From assembly GCF_001445575.1 (NCBI RefSeq), contig NZ_CP013200.1, positions 3,038,001 to 3,102,000 of the forward strand: DNA of 64,000 nt, written 5' to 3'. Both the position numbers and the translations under genes were made by a program. This DNA is from Arthrobacter alpinus. Its GTDB lineage: Bacteria > Actinomycetota > Actinomycetes > Actinomycetales > Micrococcaceae. This document shows positions 1-9,842 of the stretch, one piece after another (position 1 is the first letter of the stretch; every line of letters starts with the position of its first letter). The notes under the pieces were generated by a model. That model was not told where the DNA came from and made no database searches. It saw only the letters and a program-made list of their open reading frames with translations.

Positions 1-3000
1 CAAGTCCAAGCCAGCGGTCTTCCAGTGATTCAGCGCCGCCTTGATATCAAGCACGCTGGACTGGCCAATGGCCTCTTCGAGGCTGCGGAACCCGAGCTCT
101 GCGAGCAGTTCGCGGACTTCTTCAGCGAGGAACTCGAAGAAGTTGACCACAAACTCCGGCTTGCCGCTGAAGCGCTGGCGAAGTTCCGGATTCTGCGTGG
201 CAACACCCACGGGGCACGTGTCCAGGTGGCAAACACGCATCATGACACAGCCGGACACCACCAACGGAGCCGTAGCGAAACCGTACTCCTCAGCACCGAG
301 CAACGCGGCGATGATAACGTCGCGGCCCGTCTTGAGCTGCCCATCAACCTGCACCACAACCCGCTCGCGCAGACCGTTCAGACGCAGCGTCTGCTGAGTC
401 TCGGCCAAGCCAAGCTCCCACGGCATGCCTGCATGCTTGAGGGAGTTCAGCGGGCTGGCACCGGTTCCGCCGTCGTGCCCTGAAACCAGAACGACGTCGG
501 CCTTGGCTTTGGTGACGCCGGAGGCCACGGTGCCAATCCCCATCTCGGAGACGAGCTTGACGTGGACCCTGGCACTCGGGTTGGCACGCTTGCAGTCGTA
601 AATGAGCTGCGCCAGGTCCTCAATGGAGTAAATATCATGGTGCGGGGGCGGAGAAATCAAACCAACACCAGGGGTGGAGTGACGGGTCTCGGCGATCCAC
701 GGATACACCTTCTTGGCCATGAGCTGGCCACCCTCGCCGGGCTTGGCGCCTTGCGCCATCTTGATCTGAATATCTTCGGCGTTAGTCAGGTACAGACTGG
801 TGACGCCGAAGCGGCCCGAGGCAACCTGCTTGATGGCGCTGCGACGCTCCGGATCCAACAGGCGCTCAACATCCTCGCCACCTTCACCGGTGTTGGACTT
901 GGCGCCCAATCGGTTCATGGCGATGGCCAGGGTCTGGTGTGCTTCCTGGGAAATGGAACCGTAGCTCATGGCGCCCGTGGAGAAGCGCTTGACAATGCTG
1001 CTGACCGATTCCACCTCATCCAGCGGCACCGGCGGGCGAACGCCATCTTTGAACGTGAGCAAGCCACGGAAGGTCATGAGCTTGTTGGACTGCTCATCGA
1101 CCCCTTCGGTGTACTTCTTGAAAATATCGTAGCGGCGTTCGCGGGTAGCGTGCTGGAGACGGAAAACGGTGTCCGGATTGAACAGGTGCGGTTCGCCATC
1201 GCGGCGCCACTGGTATTCGCCGCCGCCCAGGAGCGGGCGGTGCGGAACGTCTACGCCATCGACAGGGTAGGCCAGAATGTGCCGTGCCGAAACTTCCTTG
1301 GCAATCACATCCAAGCCAACGCCGCCCAGCTGGGTCACGGTGCCGGTGAAGTAGGTGTTGACCACGTCCTGGGACAGGCCCAGCGCTTCAAAGGTCTGTG
1401 CGCCACAGTAGGAGGACACAGTGGAGATGCCCATCTTGGACATGATCTTCAAAACGCCCTTGCCAAGACCCTTGATCAGGTTCTTCACGCCCTCCTCGGG
1501 CGTTACACCGGTGACGTCCTCATTGCGGATGAGTTCCTCCACCGATTCCATGGCCAGGTACGGATTCACGGCTGCGGCACCGTAACCCACCAGCACGGCC
1601 ACGTGGTGAACTTCGCGGACATCGCCTGCTTCCACCACCAGGGAAACCTTGGTGCGGTTGGCGCTGCGCAGCAGGTGGTGGTGGACGGCGCTGAGCAACA
1701 GCAGCGACGGGATGGGAGCCCAAACAGCTGAGGAGTCCCTATCGGAGAGCACAATGTACTGCACGCCACGGTTGATGGCGCCGGAGATCTGCTCACCGAT
1801 CTCGGAGAGTCGGGCACGCAAGGCGAGCTCACCGCCGTCGACCTTGTACAGGCCACGAACCTTCATGGAAATCTTCTCGCCACCGGAACCATCGGCCGCG
1901 ATGGGCGATTCCATATTCGCGATCTTGGCCAGGTCATCGTTGTCAATGACGGGGAAGTTCAGTGCCAGCTGAGGCGCGGTGACCTTGTTGCGTGAGAGCA
2001 AATTGCCCTGCGGGCCGATGGTGGTGTGCAGCGAGGTGACCAGCTCTTCGCGGATGGCATCCAACGGCGGGTTGGTGACCTGGGCGAACTGCTGCACAAA
2101 GTAATCAAACAACAGGCGCGGACGCTGGGAGAGCACGGCGACGGGAGTGTCGGTTCCCATGGCGCCCAGCGGCTCGGCGCCGGCCTTGGCCATGGGGCCC
2201 AGGAGGATGCGCAGCTCTTCAGTGGTGTAGCCGAAGGTGCGCTGGCGGTGCAGCACGGACGAGCTGGTGTGGATGACGTGCTCACGCTCGGGCAGGTCGG
2301 CGAGCTGGATAGTGTTTTCCTTGGCCCAGCGCTCGTACGGCGCAGCCGCAGCGACCTCTGCCTTGACCTGCTCATCACTGATGAGCTGGCCCTTGTCGGT
2401 GTCCAGCAAGAACATGGTGCCAGGGGAAACACGGCCCTTTTGCACGATGGTTGCCGGATCCAACTCCAGAACGCCAACCTCGGAAGCCAGAACCACCAGA
2501 CCGTCATCGGTGACCCAGAAACGGGCCGGGCGCAGACCATTGCGGTCCAAAGTGGCGCCAACCAAGTTGCCGTCGGTGAATGACACTGCTGCAGGGCCAT
2601 CCCACGGTTCCATCATGAGCGAGTGGTATTCGTAGAACGCCTTGCGGGCCGGAGCCATCGTGGCGTGATTTTCCCAGGCCTCGGGGATCATCATCATGAC
2701 GGCTTCGGTGATAGGGCGACCGGAGAGCCACAGCAGCTCCGCTACCTCATCGAAGGATGCCGAGTCAGAGGCGCCGGGCGTGCAGATCGGGAACAACTCT
2801 TCGGGGGTGTCGCCCAGCAGTGGGTGAGACATGGTGGACTGGCGGGCGCGCATCCAGTTGCGGTTGCCCTTGACCGTGTTGATCTCACCGTTGTGGGCAA
2901 TGGCGCGGAACGGCTGAGCCAACGGCCACGAGGGGAACGTGTTTGTGGAGAAGCGTGAGTGCACAATGGCAAGCTTCGTGGTGAAGCGGGGATCGGAGAG

Positions 3001-3693
3001 GTCCGGGTAGAACGGCTCCACCTGAGCGGTGGTGAGCATGCCCTTGTAGACAATGGTCTTGGAGGACAATGACGGGAAGTACACGCCAAACTTTTGCTGG
3101 GCACGCTTGCGCAAGCGGAAGGCCTTGCCGTCAAGGACGTTGGCACTGAGGATGTCCAGCGGCTGAGCAGGCTCCGTCTCTAGAGCAACGAACAGCTGGC
3201 TGAAGTACGGCATGCAGGCCAAGGCGCTGGCACCGACCAGATCGCTGACAATGGGCACTTCTCGCCAGCCCAGGACGCGCAGTCCTTCGCTTTCGGCCAG
3301 AGCTTCAAGGCCGGACTTTGCTGCTGTCTGTTCGGCTGCTTCTGTGGGGAGAAAGGCGGTACCTACGGCGTAGTTGCCCTGTGCTGGCAGTTCGACGCCG
3401 GACACGGCGCGGAAGAACTCATCGGGAACCTGCGTCAGGATGCCAGCACCGTCTCCTGTACCTTCATCAGCGCCAACGGCACCGCGGTGTTCCAGGTTAC
3501 GCAAAGCGACAAGGGCCTTCTGCACGATGTCGTGGCCCGGGGTGCCGCGCAGCGTGGCGACGATCGCCAAACCACAGGCGTCCTTCTCGGACTCGGGACG
3601 GTAAAGTCCCGCCTGCTCGGGCATGCCGGCAAAGCGAGTGAACGGTGAGATGGCCTGCGGCCGGTGGGAGTCATGTGCTGGGTTCAATGTCAC
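1..3693 (-). CDS. gltB: Glutamate synthase large subunit, 3' part cut off by the window edge
   Basis: This is the large (alpha) subunit of glutamate synthase, which transfers the glutamine amide to 2-oxoglutarate to make two glutamates. The start is a GTG preceded by GGAAGGAC on the minus strand. The first residues ([10 protein letters not shown]) lead to Cys40 in KDACGLAIV, which would be the N-terminal nucleophile of the class II amidotransferase domain after propeptide removal. Further on are the central and FMN-binding domains, with the 3Fe-4S ligands as Cys1149, Cys1155 and Cys1160 ([12 protein letters not shown]). The window holds 1231 codons, against about 1500 for the family, so the C-terminal beta-helix domain lies mostly outside. 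gltD probably follows but is not visible. Identity is secure. Confidence 0.97.
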   Translation of the reverse strand, partial: MTLNPAHDSHRPQAISPFTRFAGMPEQAGLYRPESEKDACGLAIVATLRGTPGHDIVQKALVALRNLEHRGAVGADEGTGDGAGILTQVPDEFFRAVSGVELPAQGNYAVGTAFLPTEAAEQTAAKSGLEALAESEGLRVLGWREVPIVSDLVGASALACMPYFSQLFVALETEPAQPLDILSANVLDGKAFRLRKRAQQKFGVYFPSLSSKTIVYKGMLTTAQVEPFYPDLSDPRFTTKLAIVHSRFSTNTFPSWPLAQPFRAIAHNGEINTVKGNRNWMRARQSTMSHPLLGDTPEELFPICTPGASDSASFDEVAELLWLSGRPITEAVMMMIPEAWENHATMAPARKAFYEYHSLMMEPWDGPAAVSFTDGNLVGATLDRNGLRPARFWVTDDGLVVLASEVGVLELDPATIVQKGRVSPGTMFLLDTDKGQLISDEQVKAEVAAAAPYERWAKENTIQLADLPEREHVIHTSSSVLHRQRTFGYTTEELRILLGPMAKAGAEPLGAMGTDTPVAVLSQRPRLLFDYFVQQFAQVTNPPLDAIREELVTSLHTTIGPQGNLLSRNKVTAPQLALNFPVIDNDDLAKIANMESPIAADGSGGEKISMKVRGLYKVDGGELALRARLSEIGEQISGAINRGVQYIVLSDRDSSAVWAPIPSLLLLSAVHHHLLRSANRTKVSLVVEAGDVREVHHVAVLVGYGAAAVNPYLAMESVEELIRNEDVTGVTPEEGVKNLIKGLGKGVLKIMSKMGISTVSSYCGAQTFEALGLSQDVVNTYFTGTVTQLGGVGLDVIAKEVSARHILAYPVDGVDVPHRPLLGGGEYQWRRDGEPHLFNPDTVFRLQHATRERRYDIFKKYTEGVDEQSNKLMTFRGLLTFKDGVRPPVPLDEVESVSSIVKRFSTGAMSYGSISQEAHQTLAIAMNRLGAKSNTGEGGEDVERLLDPERRSAIKQVASGRFGVTSLYLTNAEDIQIKMAQGAKPGEGGQLMAKKVYPWIAETRHSTPGVGLISPPPHHDIYSIEDLAQLIYDCKRANPSARVHVKLVSEMGIGTVASGVTKAKADVVLVSGHDGGTGASPLNSLKHAGMPWELGLAETQQTLRLNGLRERVVVQVDGQLKTGRDVIIAALLGAEEYGFATAPLVVSGCVMMRVCHLDTCPVGVATQNPELRQRFSGKPEFVVNFFEFLAEEVRELLAELGFRSLEEAIGQSSVLDIKAALNHWKTAGLDL

Positions 3694-4278
3694 GACGGGG
3701 ATGTCCTTCCCATAATTGGGCGTTGGTGGGGACGTCTCTGGCCCGTGCTCCGCGATGCGGATATTCCCAACTCGATGAATAGTGCAAATGCACAATGAAC
3801 AAAGACTTCTTGGGCCGGTTATTCTGTGCAGCGGTTTTTACTATAACGCCGCAAGAATCAGTCAAAACAACATATCTTACATAATGGACTCACATGCAGG
3901 ATCAGTAATATTATTTGGGTTGCGCGCGTCGGCAAAGAGGGCAACTATCCCGAGCCTGCGGTACAGTGACGTGGTTTCCGCAGGGTTACAGCGGTGATGA
4001 GGCGGGGCCGGAGCGGTCGATGAACGGAGCTGCTGGGGCGTGGATTCGGCGGGCGCTGAGGGCGGTCGCCGGGATGGGGTTTCGGCGGGCGCGGGGGTGC
4101 ACGGCTGAGCTGAGCTGCTGAGACGAGCTGGTGTTGGCGGGTTGTCGAGCCCAATAAGAAGGTGGCCCCGAACTATCGGGGCCACCTTCGTTATCGATCC
4201 AGCGATCAGTTCATCGACGCTCAGTCCGTGGGCGCCACGTCAGTTCTTAGTGGGCGCCAGGAACAGCCATCAGGGAAT
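3694..4278. other. Intergenic region between gltB and lgt: AT-rich gltB leader plus a G+C-rich part
   Basis: No convincing gene is seen. The half next to gltB (about 3780-3930) is clearly AT-rich against its surroundings and probably holds the gltB promoter. On minus, TATAGT (3845-3840) has a TTGACT 14 bases upstream, too close for a classical pair, so an activator may be needed. The other half (3950-4140) is G+C-rich with two copies of TTCGGCGGGCG. Short ORFs here lack ribosome sites and resemble no family. Confidence 0.5.
4159..4188 (-). terminator. Intrinsic terminator after lgt
   Basis: A perfect 12-bp stem (AAGGTGGCCCCG and its complement) with a 6-base loop lies about 90 bases beyond the lgt stop. 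On the minus strand it is followed by CTTATT. It would end the trp-lgt transcript before gltB, which has its own leader. Confidence 0.8.
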
Positions 4279-5505
4279 CTAGGAATCCTTGACTGCTGCA
4301 TCCTTGTCCACACCTGCAGTGTTTGACTCGGGAATGCTTGACGCGGGAGTGCTTGCCTCAGCCTTGCTTGGCTCTGCCGTCACAGACTCCGACTTCACCG
4401 AATCGGGCGTGCTTGAATCCGCCGCTGCAGAATCTGCCGCGACAGCCTCGGTCTTGAGTGCCACTGGCGCGGCGGAGGCCTCTGCCGTGGCGGAAGCGGT
4501 GGGGGCGTCCGTTACCGGCTTAGTCCCCGCCTTAGTGGACGATTGCTTTGCGGCGGAAGTTCCGGCGTCGTTCTTCACAGCGGCCTTTGCCTCAACCTCT
4601 TCAAGAGAGGGCTCGCGGCCGGGGAGGAAGACGGAATCGTCGGCCCTGCCGCGGCGCATCATTCCAATCACGATGAACGCCACCAGCGCAACGACGAAGA
4701 CGATGATGCTTGTCCACACGTTCAGGCGGGCAGTGATGCCGAAGAAGGTGATCTGCTCAGCGGTGTCAATGCGCAGCATTTCAATCCAGACGCGCCCGGC
4801 CGTGTAAATCATGGCGTAGAGCAGGAAAAGGCGTCCGTTACGTAGCTTGAGCTTGCGGTCCAGCAGAAGCAATACCGCAACGCCGGCTAAGTTCCAGAGG
4901 CACTCGTACAAGAATGTGGGGTGGAAGAGGGTATCGGGGCTGAAGCCAACCGGAACGAATTCCGGCGAAACGCTCAGGCCCCACGGCTGGGTGGTGGGCC
5001 CGCCGAACAGTTCCTGGTTGAAGTAGTTGCCCCAGCGGCCAATGGCCTGGGCCAACAGGATACCGGGAGCGGCGGCGTCAATGAAGGCCGAAATCTTCAC
5101 GTTCGCACGGCGGCAACCAATCCAGGCACCCACCACACCGAGAACTACGGCGCCCCAGATGCCTAGGCCGCCCAACCAAAGCTGTGGGATCAGGGAGAGA
5201 TCGCCGGTGCCGTCGTAGCCCGGGCCAAAGTAAGCGTCGGGTGAGGAGAACACATGGTAAAGCCGGCCGCCAATGATGCCCGAGGGGATGGCCCAGATGG
5301 CAATGTCCCAGATGGAGCCTTCGGGCCCGCCGCGGCGCTTCCACCGGCGGTCCGTCAGCCAAAGGGCCGCAACAATGCCCGCCAGAATACAGAGAGCATA
5401 GGCGTGGATGCGCAACGGGCCAAGGTCAAAGCCGGACCAAGTGGGTGCCGGGATCGACGCCACCACGGCGTTACCCAAAGACTGCTGTACAAGTGTGGAG
5501 ATCAC
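4279..5505 (-). CDS. lgt: Prolipoprotein diacylglyceryl transferase
   Basis: Lgt transfers diacylglycerol from phosphatidylglycerol to the lipobox cysteine of prelipoproteins at the cytoplasmic membrane. The Lgt signature GRWGNYFNQELFG is at residues 156-168, and several hydrophobic segments fill residues 35-290. The first codon is GTG and shares GTGA with the trpA stop, so lgt is translationally coupled to the trp genes. From about residue 295 comes a long hydrophilic tail rich in Ala, Ser, Thr, Glu and Lys, not part of the catalytic fold; such tails are common in actinobacterial Lgt. It is the last gene before a terminator. Identity is secure; the tail's role is unknown. Confidence 0.96.
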   Translation of the reverse strand: MISTLVQQSLGNAVVASIPAPTWSGFDLGPLRIHAYALCILAGIVAALWLTDRRWKRRGGPEGSIWDIAIWAIPSGIIGGRLYHVFSSPDAYFGPGYDGTGDLSLIPQLWLGGLGIWGAVVLGVVGAWIGCRRANVKISAFIDAAAPGILLAQAIGRWGNYFNQELFGGPTTQPWGLSVSPEFVPVGFSPDTLFHPTFLYECLWNLAGVAVLLLLDRKLKLRNGRLFLLYAMIYTAGRVWIEMLRIDTAEQITFFGITARLNVWTSIIVFVVALVAFIVIGMMRRGRADDSVFLPGREPSLEEVEAKAAVKNDAGTSAAKQSSTKAGTKPVTDAPTASATAEASAAPVALKTEAVAADSAAADSSTPDSVKSESVTAEPSKAEASTPASSIPESNTAGVDKDAAVKDS

Positions 5506-6359
5506 GAGGTGGCGTTTTCCTTTACGGGTGTGGACGGAGCGTCAAAGCCGGAACTCAATTCCTTGGCCAGCGCACCCACTGCGGGCACACCGCCGTCGCG
5601 CAGGGCAGCCACCAGGGCGGTTCCCACAATGACGCCGTCGGCATAGGCTGCAATCTCGCGGACGTGTTCGGGGCGCGAAACGCCAAGACCAACACAGACA
5701 TTTGCGGCGCCAGCATCGTGAGCGGCGGCCACAACGGCCTCAGCCGCGCTAGAGACGGAGCTCCGGGCACCGGTGACGCCCATGATGGAGACGGCGTAGA
5801 CAAATCCGCGCGTCGCCTCAACGGTCATGGCCACTCGCTCGGGGGTGGAGGACGGAGCAACCAAGAAGACCCGGTCCAGTCCGTACTTTTCCGATGCGGC
5901 GAACCATTCGGAGGCCTCGTCCGGAATCAGGTCCGGAGTGATGAGTCCTGCTCCCCCGGCCTCGGCCAAGCGCCGTGAGAACTCGTCGACACCCATACGC
6001 ATAACCGGGTTCCAGTAGGTCATGACTAAGACGGCAGCATCGGTCTCAGCAGTAATGGCTGCCACCACGTCGAAGACATCGGTTACATGGAAGCCGTTGT
6101 CCAGAGCCTGAGTGGTGGCTGCCTGAATAACGGCACCGTCCATGACCGGATCCGAATACGGGATACCGATCTCAATGATGTCGGCACCATTGCGGGCCAC
6201 GGCAATGGCGGCGTCAATGGAGGTCTGCTTGTCTGGGAATCCCGCGGGAAGGTAGGCAACCAGGGCCTTGCGGCCGGCAGCCTTGGCGCGTTCAATGGCC
6301 GCTTGAGACTTGCTGATGTACGTCACGGCAGCGTCGGGGCCGCTAGTGCTTTCACTCAT
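5502..6359 (-). CDS. trpA: Tryptophan synthase alpha chain
   Basis: TrpA cleaves indole-3-glycerol phosphate to indole and glyceraldehyde 3-phosphate and channels indole to TrpB. The TIM-barrel protein shows the catalytic pair as Glu63 ([10 protein letters not shown]) and Asp74 (DPVMDGAV), matching Glu49 and Asp60 of the Salmonella enzyme. I chose the ATG giving MSESTSG, which overlaps the trpB stop by 8 bases; the frame stays open upstream but those codons lie inside trpB. Length is 285 aa, normal for the family. The stop is shared with the lgt start. Confidence 0.96.
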   Translation of the reverse strand: MSESTSGPDAAVTYISKSQAAIERAKAAGRKALVAYLPAGFPDKQTSIDAAIAVARNGADIIEIGIPYSDPVMDGAVIQAATTQALDNGFHVTDVFDVVAAITAETDAAVLVMTYWNPVMRMGVDEFSRRLAEAGGAGLITPDLIPDEASEWFAASEKYGLDRVFLVAPSSTPERVAMTVEATRGFVYAVSIMGVTGARSSVSSAAEAVVAAAHDAGAANVCVGLGVSRPEHVREIAAYADGVIVGTALVAALRDGGVPAVGALAKELSSGFDAPSTPVKENATS

Positions 6360-7815
6360 TGCTGGCATCCTCTGCGTTGATATCCATGGCTTCTTGATCC
6401 TGAGCTTTTTCAGCCTGGGCTTTTTCGGCCTGGGCACCTGCGCCGTGCGCGGCACCCTTGGCGCTGCGGGTGGAGAGCATGGTGCCCTTGACGTTGCCGT
6501 CCTCATCCAACAGACCGAACCAGTCAGCGGCGGTCTGGACGTCCTTATCGCCGCGACCTGACAGGTTCACGATGATCACCACGTCTTCAGGCTTTTCTGC
6601 ATCAGCGGTGAGACGCTGACCAACCTTCAAAGCACCGGCGAGTGCGTGAGAAGACTCAATGGCCGGGATGATGCCTTCGGTACGGCACAGCAGCTTGAAC
6701 GCATCCATGGCTTCAACATCTGTGATGGCTTCATAGCTAACCCGGCCAAGATCAGCCAAGTAGGCGTGCTCCGGGCCAACGCCCGGGTAGTCCAAGCCGG
6801 CAGAGATGGAGTGTGACTCAATGGTCTGGCCATCTTCGTCCTGCATGAGGTAGGAACGGGCGCCGTGGAGCACACCCGGGCGGCCCAGCGTGATGGTGGC
6901 CGCGTGGCGGCCCGTCTCAACACCGTCACCTGCGGCTTCAAAGCCGTAGATCTTCACGGCAGCATCATCCAAGAAACCATGGAACAAGCCAATGGCGTTG
7001 GAGCCACCACCAATGCACGCGCACACGGCGTCGGGCAAGCGGCCGATCTGATCAATGATCTGACCGCGGGCCTCCTCGCCAATGACTTCGTGGAAGAAGC
7101 GGACCATGGCCGGGAACGGGTGGGCGCCGGAAACGGTGCCGAGCACGTAGTGGGTGTTCTCAACGTTCGCTACCCAGTCACGCAGGGCATCGTTGATAGC
7201 GTCCTTGAGGGTCTGGGAACCGTTGGTCACCGGCACCACCGTGGCACCAAGCAGCTGCATACGGGCCACATTGAGCGCCTGGCGGCGGCAATCTTCAGCA
7301 CCCATGTAGACCACACATTCAAGACCCAACAGGGCTGCAGCGGTTGCACTGGCAACACCGTGCTGACCCGCGCCGGTCTCGGCAATGATGCGCGTCTTGC
7401 CCATGCGCTTGGCCAACAAAGCCTGACCCAAAACGTTGTTGATCTTGTGCGAACCGGTGTGGTTGAGGTCTTCACGCTTGAGGAAGATCCGGGCACCACC
7501 AGCGTGCTCGCTGAAACGCTTGGCTTCTGTCAACAATGACGGGCGGCCCGAGTAGTTCTTGTTCAATTCCGCAATCTGGGCCAGGAACTCTGGATCGATT
7601 TTTGCTTTTTCGAACGTCTCTTCAATTTCATCCAGGGCCGCGATGAGCGATTCCGGCATCCAACGGCCGCCGTAGCTGCCAAAGTACGGACCGGGAGCGT
7701 GCCGCAGCGAATGCTCCGGTGCTGATCCTGAGGGGACCGAGCCCTGAAGGAATGCTGTTGCCGGATCCACCATGTCAGCGGGATCCTGTGACGAAGCTGC
7801 TGGCGCTTGAGCCAT
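6352..7815 (-). CDS. trpB: Tryptophan synthase beta chain
   Basis: TrpB is the PLP enzyme that joins indole and serine to make tryptophan. The PLP lysine is Lys124 in [10 protein letters not shown]. The ATG at 7815 ([10 protein letters not shown]) is chosen because GGTGG lies 5 bases upstream; a GTG nine bases earlier has its own purine run too close. At 487 aa it is longer than the usual ~400. It has an N-terminal extension of about 40 residues and a C-terminal tail repeating AQAEKAQ, rich in Ala, Glu and Lys. It overlaps trpA and is separated from trpC by about 130 bases with a hairpin. Confidence 0.96.
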   Translation of the reverse strand: MAQAPAASSQDPADMVDPATAFLQGSVPSGSAPEHSLRHAPGPYFGSYGGRWMPESLIAALDEIEETFEKAKIDPEFLAQIAELNKNYSGRPSLLTEAKRFSEHAGGARIFLKREDLNHTGSHKINNVLGQALLAKRMGKTRIIAETGAGQHGVASATAAALLGLECVVYMGAEDCRRQALNVARMQLLGATVVPVTNGSQTLKDAINDALRDWVANVENTHYVLGTVSGAHPFPAMVRFFHEVIGEEARGQIIDQIGRLPDAVCACIGGGSNAIGLFHGFLDDAAVKIYGFEAAGDGVETGRHAATITLGRPGVLHGARSYLMQDEDGQTIESHSISAGLDYPGVGPEHAYLADLGRVSYEAITDVEAMDAFKLLCRTEGIIPAIESSHALAGALKVGQRLTADAEKPEDVVIIVNLSGRGDKDVQTAADWFGLLDEDGNVKGTMLSTRSAKGAAHGAGAQAEKAQAEKAQDQEAMDINAEDASNE

Positions 7816-7830
7816 CAGTTCCACCGTCCT

Positions 7831-7859
7831 ATTCTAAGAATAATTGTGCACTGAAAGTC
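7831..7859 (-). promoter_or_regulatory. Possible internal promoter for trpB-trpA-lgt
   Basis: On minus, TAGAAT (7836-7831) lies 15 bases before the trpB start. A GACTTT stands 17 bases upstream of it (7859-7854), and the stretch between is AT-rich. This is a weak match to a sigma-A promoter. It is supported mainly by position: it follows the hairpin that ends trpC. Confidence 0.35.
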
Positions 7860-7914
7860 GTTGGTGCTGGCGGCCGGTACGCGTAGCGCTCAGGCCGCAG
7901 CCATGCAGGCAAAC

Positions 7915-7939
7915 GGGCCCGTCCTGAGTGGACGGGCCC
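7915..7939 (-). terminator. Hairpin between trpC and trpB
   Basis: A perfect 10-bp stem of GGGCCCGTCC and its complement, with a 5-base loop, begins 5 bases after the trpC stop. On minus the stem is followed by GTTTGCC, a poor U-run. It could be a partial terminator, a processing site or a transcript-stabilising element inside the trp operon. Confidence 0.6.
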
Positions 7940-7943
7940 AATG

Positions 7944-8774
7944 CTAACGGGTGCTGATGACCTTGGCCCCAGCTTTTTTGAATTCCGCGATCCGCTCCCG
8001 AGGAGTGGAATCCGTCACGAGCGCCTCGCCCACCAAAATGGCGTGGGCACCGTGCGCTGCATAATGTTCGACGTCGGACACGTCGCGGACACCTGACTCG
8101 GCCACCACGATCGGCCCGTTGACAATGTTCCCGTGGGGAATACCGCCGGACAGTGCGGCGAAGACGCCGCGGTCCACGTCGAGGGTTTTCAAGTTGCGCA
8201 CGTTGATGCCAATGATCTTTGCATCAACGGCCACGGCCCGCTCAATTTCCTCTGCGGTGTGCGTCTCCACCACGGCGTTCATGCCCAACTGGTGGGTCAG
8301 CGCCAAGTAGCTGCGCAATTCTTCATCGCTCAGGGCCGCCACAATGAGCAGCACCAAGTCCGCGCCGTGGGCTCGGGCTTCCCAGATCATGTACGGATCG
8401 CACGTGAAGTCTTTACGGAGTACGGGGATGTGCACAGCGGCACGCACGGCATCGAGATCAGCCAAGGATCCGCCGAAGCGGCGCTCCTCCGTCAACACAC
8501 TGATGATGCTGGCGCCGCCATCCTGATACAGGGTAGCCAGAGCAGCCGGATCAGAAATCCCGGCCAGATCACCCTTTGAGGGGCTACGGCGTTTGACCTC
8601 GGAGATCACCTGCAACTCCGGGCGCACAGCCTTGTCACCGCCGAGGGCCGCCCAAGCGTCAAGCGCCGGAGCCACATGCTTCACGCGCTCTTGCAACTGC
8701 TCCAGGCTCACACGCTCTTGGCGTGCGCGGAGATCTTCCCGAACACCGTCAATGATGTCCAGCAGAACACTCAC
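7944..8774 (-). CDS. trpC: Indole-3-glycerol phosphate synthase
   Basis: TrpC closes the indole ring from carboxyphenylaminodeoxyribulose phosphate. Family motifs are seen in order: ISEVKRRSPSKG near residue 60, SVLTEERRFGGS, LRKDF, NVRNLKTLDVD and VAESGV, spanning the full barrel. The start is a GTG (VSVLLDIIDG) two bases after the stop of the upstream membrane gene, giving 276 aa. The reading frame stays open farther upstream, but those residues read as Arg/Cys-rich junk. It is in one unit with trpE; trpD and trpG are not in the window. Confidence 0.96.
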   Translation of the reverse strand: MSVLLDIIDGVREDLRARQERVSLEQLQERVKHVAPALDAWAALGGDKAVRPELQVISEVKRRSPSKGDLAGISDPAALATLYQDGGASIISVLTEERRFGGSLADLDAVRAAVHIPVLRKDFTCDPYMIWEARAHGADLVLLIVAALSDEELRSYLALTHQLGMNAVVETHTAEEIERAVAVDAKIIGINVRNLKTLDVDRGVFAALSGGIPHGNIVNGPIVVAESGVRDVSDVEHYAAHGAHAILVGEALVTDSTPRERIAEFKKAGAKVISTR

Positions 8775-8776
8775 TG

Positions 8777-9052
8777 CTAGTGGCCGTTGTTCTGCAGCTT
8801 GCTTCCGCCAACACCGTAACCGGCGGCCTTCAAGACCGGGCCCAGGATGACGCCAACAGCAATGACACCCACACCGATCCAGAACACCAGGGTTGCGTCT
8901 GCGCCAATGACGAAGGCGATGCACGCTACGAGTGCACCAACCAGCATGACGAAGACGCTGCTCCAGGCTGCCGGACTGTTTCCATGGCCCAGTTCTATGC
9001 TGTGGTCAACGTTCTCGTACACGGATACTGCTGCAGACGGCTTGTTGCTCAT
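8777..9052 (-). CDS. Small HGxxPAAW-family membrane protein in the trp operon
   Basis: This 91-residue protein carries HGNSPAAW at about residues 23-30, the motif naming the actinobacterial HGxxPAAW family. Two hydrophobic segments follow (about 33-52 and 57-76) and a short hydrophilic tail ends in QNNGH. No enzyme motif is seen. It sits between trpE and trpC, two bases before the trpC GTG, so it is very likely co-expressed with tryptophan synthesis. Members of this family occur at this place in related genomes; a function is not established. A transport or membrane-anchoring role is speculation. Confidence 0.85.
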   Translation of the reverse strand: MSNKPSAAVSVYENVDHSIELGHGNSPAAWSSVFVMLVGALVACIAFVIGADATLVFWIGVGVIAVGVILGPVLKAAGYGVGGSKLQNNGH

Positions 9053-9149
9053 GGTAAATCTCCCTATTTAACGCGGATACTAAAATACATTCTGCCACTA
9101 GTTGCACGCGGAATCCCAAAGCTGGACAACCCGCGGACTTGTGCCGTGA

Positions 9150-9842
9150 CTAGGCCGTAGGGTCCTCGCCACGGCTGAGCTGATCCCAGCTGTCGATCTC
9201 GTCAACTGGCTCAGTGGACTTCGCTGCGGATGGATCCTTTGCGGCGTCATATTTGGTCCGGACGGTCCATGACCGGCCAAGCCAGAACACCAACACGGCG
9301 CCTATGGCCAAGATGGCAGCGGCAACGGCCGCCAGGATCGGGAACACGGTGGCTGTGGCCTGCGAGGGGGCAGCTTCGATCCCGGTGGCGGCACCCACCT
9401 CCGACATGGCGGCAGTGACGGGATCTGCCACGATGGCCAGTGCCAAAGCGATCACCCCCACTGCGCTGAGGAACACCACTGTTGAGGTGATGAACCGGGC
9501 AACACGTCCGGTGATGGTGATGGCTAGAGCGCCTGCCAGCGCCACCAGGGCCAGCGCTGAGACAGCCACGGCAGCTTTACTTCCCGGGATATCCAGATCG
9601 GTCTGCGCCACTTCGCCCTGAGCTATGGCTACATGAATCCAGGTTTGCGTGGTGGTGCCAAAGACAGCCAGTGCAGCAAGAATCAGCAAAAGCACCAGGG
9701 TCGATTTACGCTTCCAGGCCGGCACCTTCTTGGCAGAGGTGTGGGGCTTGGCAGGGTCAGCAACGGGCAGCTGCGGGTTCACAGATTCGGAACTAACGGG
9801 CTGCGGGAGGACGGGTTTGGGCGTCACGGCGTCGGAGCTCAC
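9150..9842 (-). CDS. Trp-region conserved membrane protein (Trp_oprn_chp family)
   Basis: This 230-aa protein matches the family of conserved membrane proteins found in actinobacterial trp operons (TIGR02234). A Pro/Ser-rich N-terminal segment of about 45 residues ends at a Lys/Arg cluster (WKRKST). Hydrophobic segments follow near 48-65, 88-110, 118-140 and 168-190, then an acidic cytoplasmic tail. The exported loop with TTQTWIHV, after the first helix, resembles the conserved TWW-type motif of the family. The start is GTG overlapping the trpE stop (GTGA). Function is unknown; co-translation with trpE suggests a role tied to tryptophan or its precursors. Confidence 0.85.
   Translation of the reverse strand: MSSDAVTPKPVLPQPVSSESVNPQLPVADPAKPHTSAKKVPAWKRKSTLVLLLILAALAVFGTTTQTWIHVAIAQGEVAQTDLDIPGSKAAVAVSALALVALAGALAITITGRVARFITSTVVFLSAVGVIALALAIVADPVTAAMSEVGAATGIEAAPSQATATVFPILAAVAAAILAIGAVLVFWLGRSWTVRTKYDAAKDPSAAKSTEPVDEIDSWDQLSRGEDPTA

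Noticed and set aside
562..1731. 389-aa plus-strand ORF opposite gltB
   Set aside because: It is a shadow frame of gltB produced by G+C-rich third positions; it has no ribosome site and its translation is His/Gly/Val-rich noise.
8775..8924. Longer trpC starting at 8924
   Set aside because: The added 50 residues are Arg/Cys-rich and overlap the HGxxPAAW gene in another frame; the GTG at 8774 gives the normal family start.
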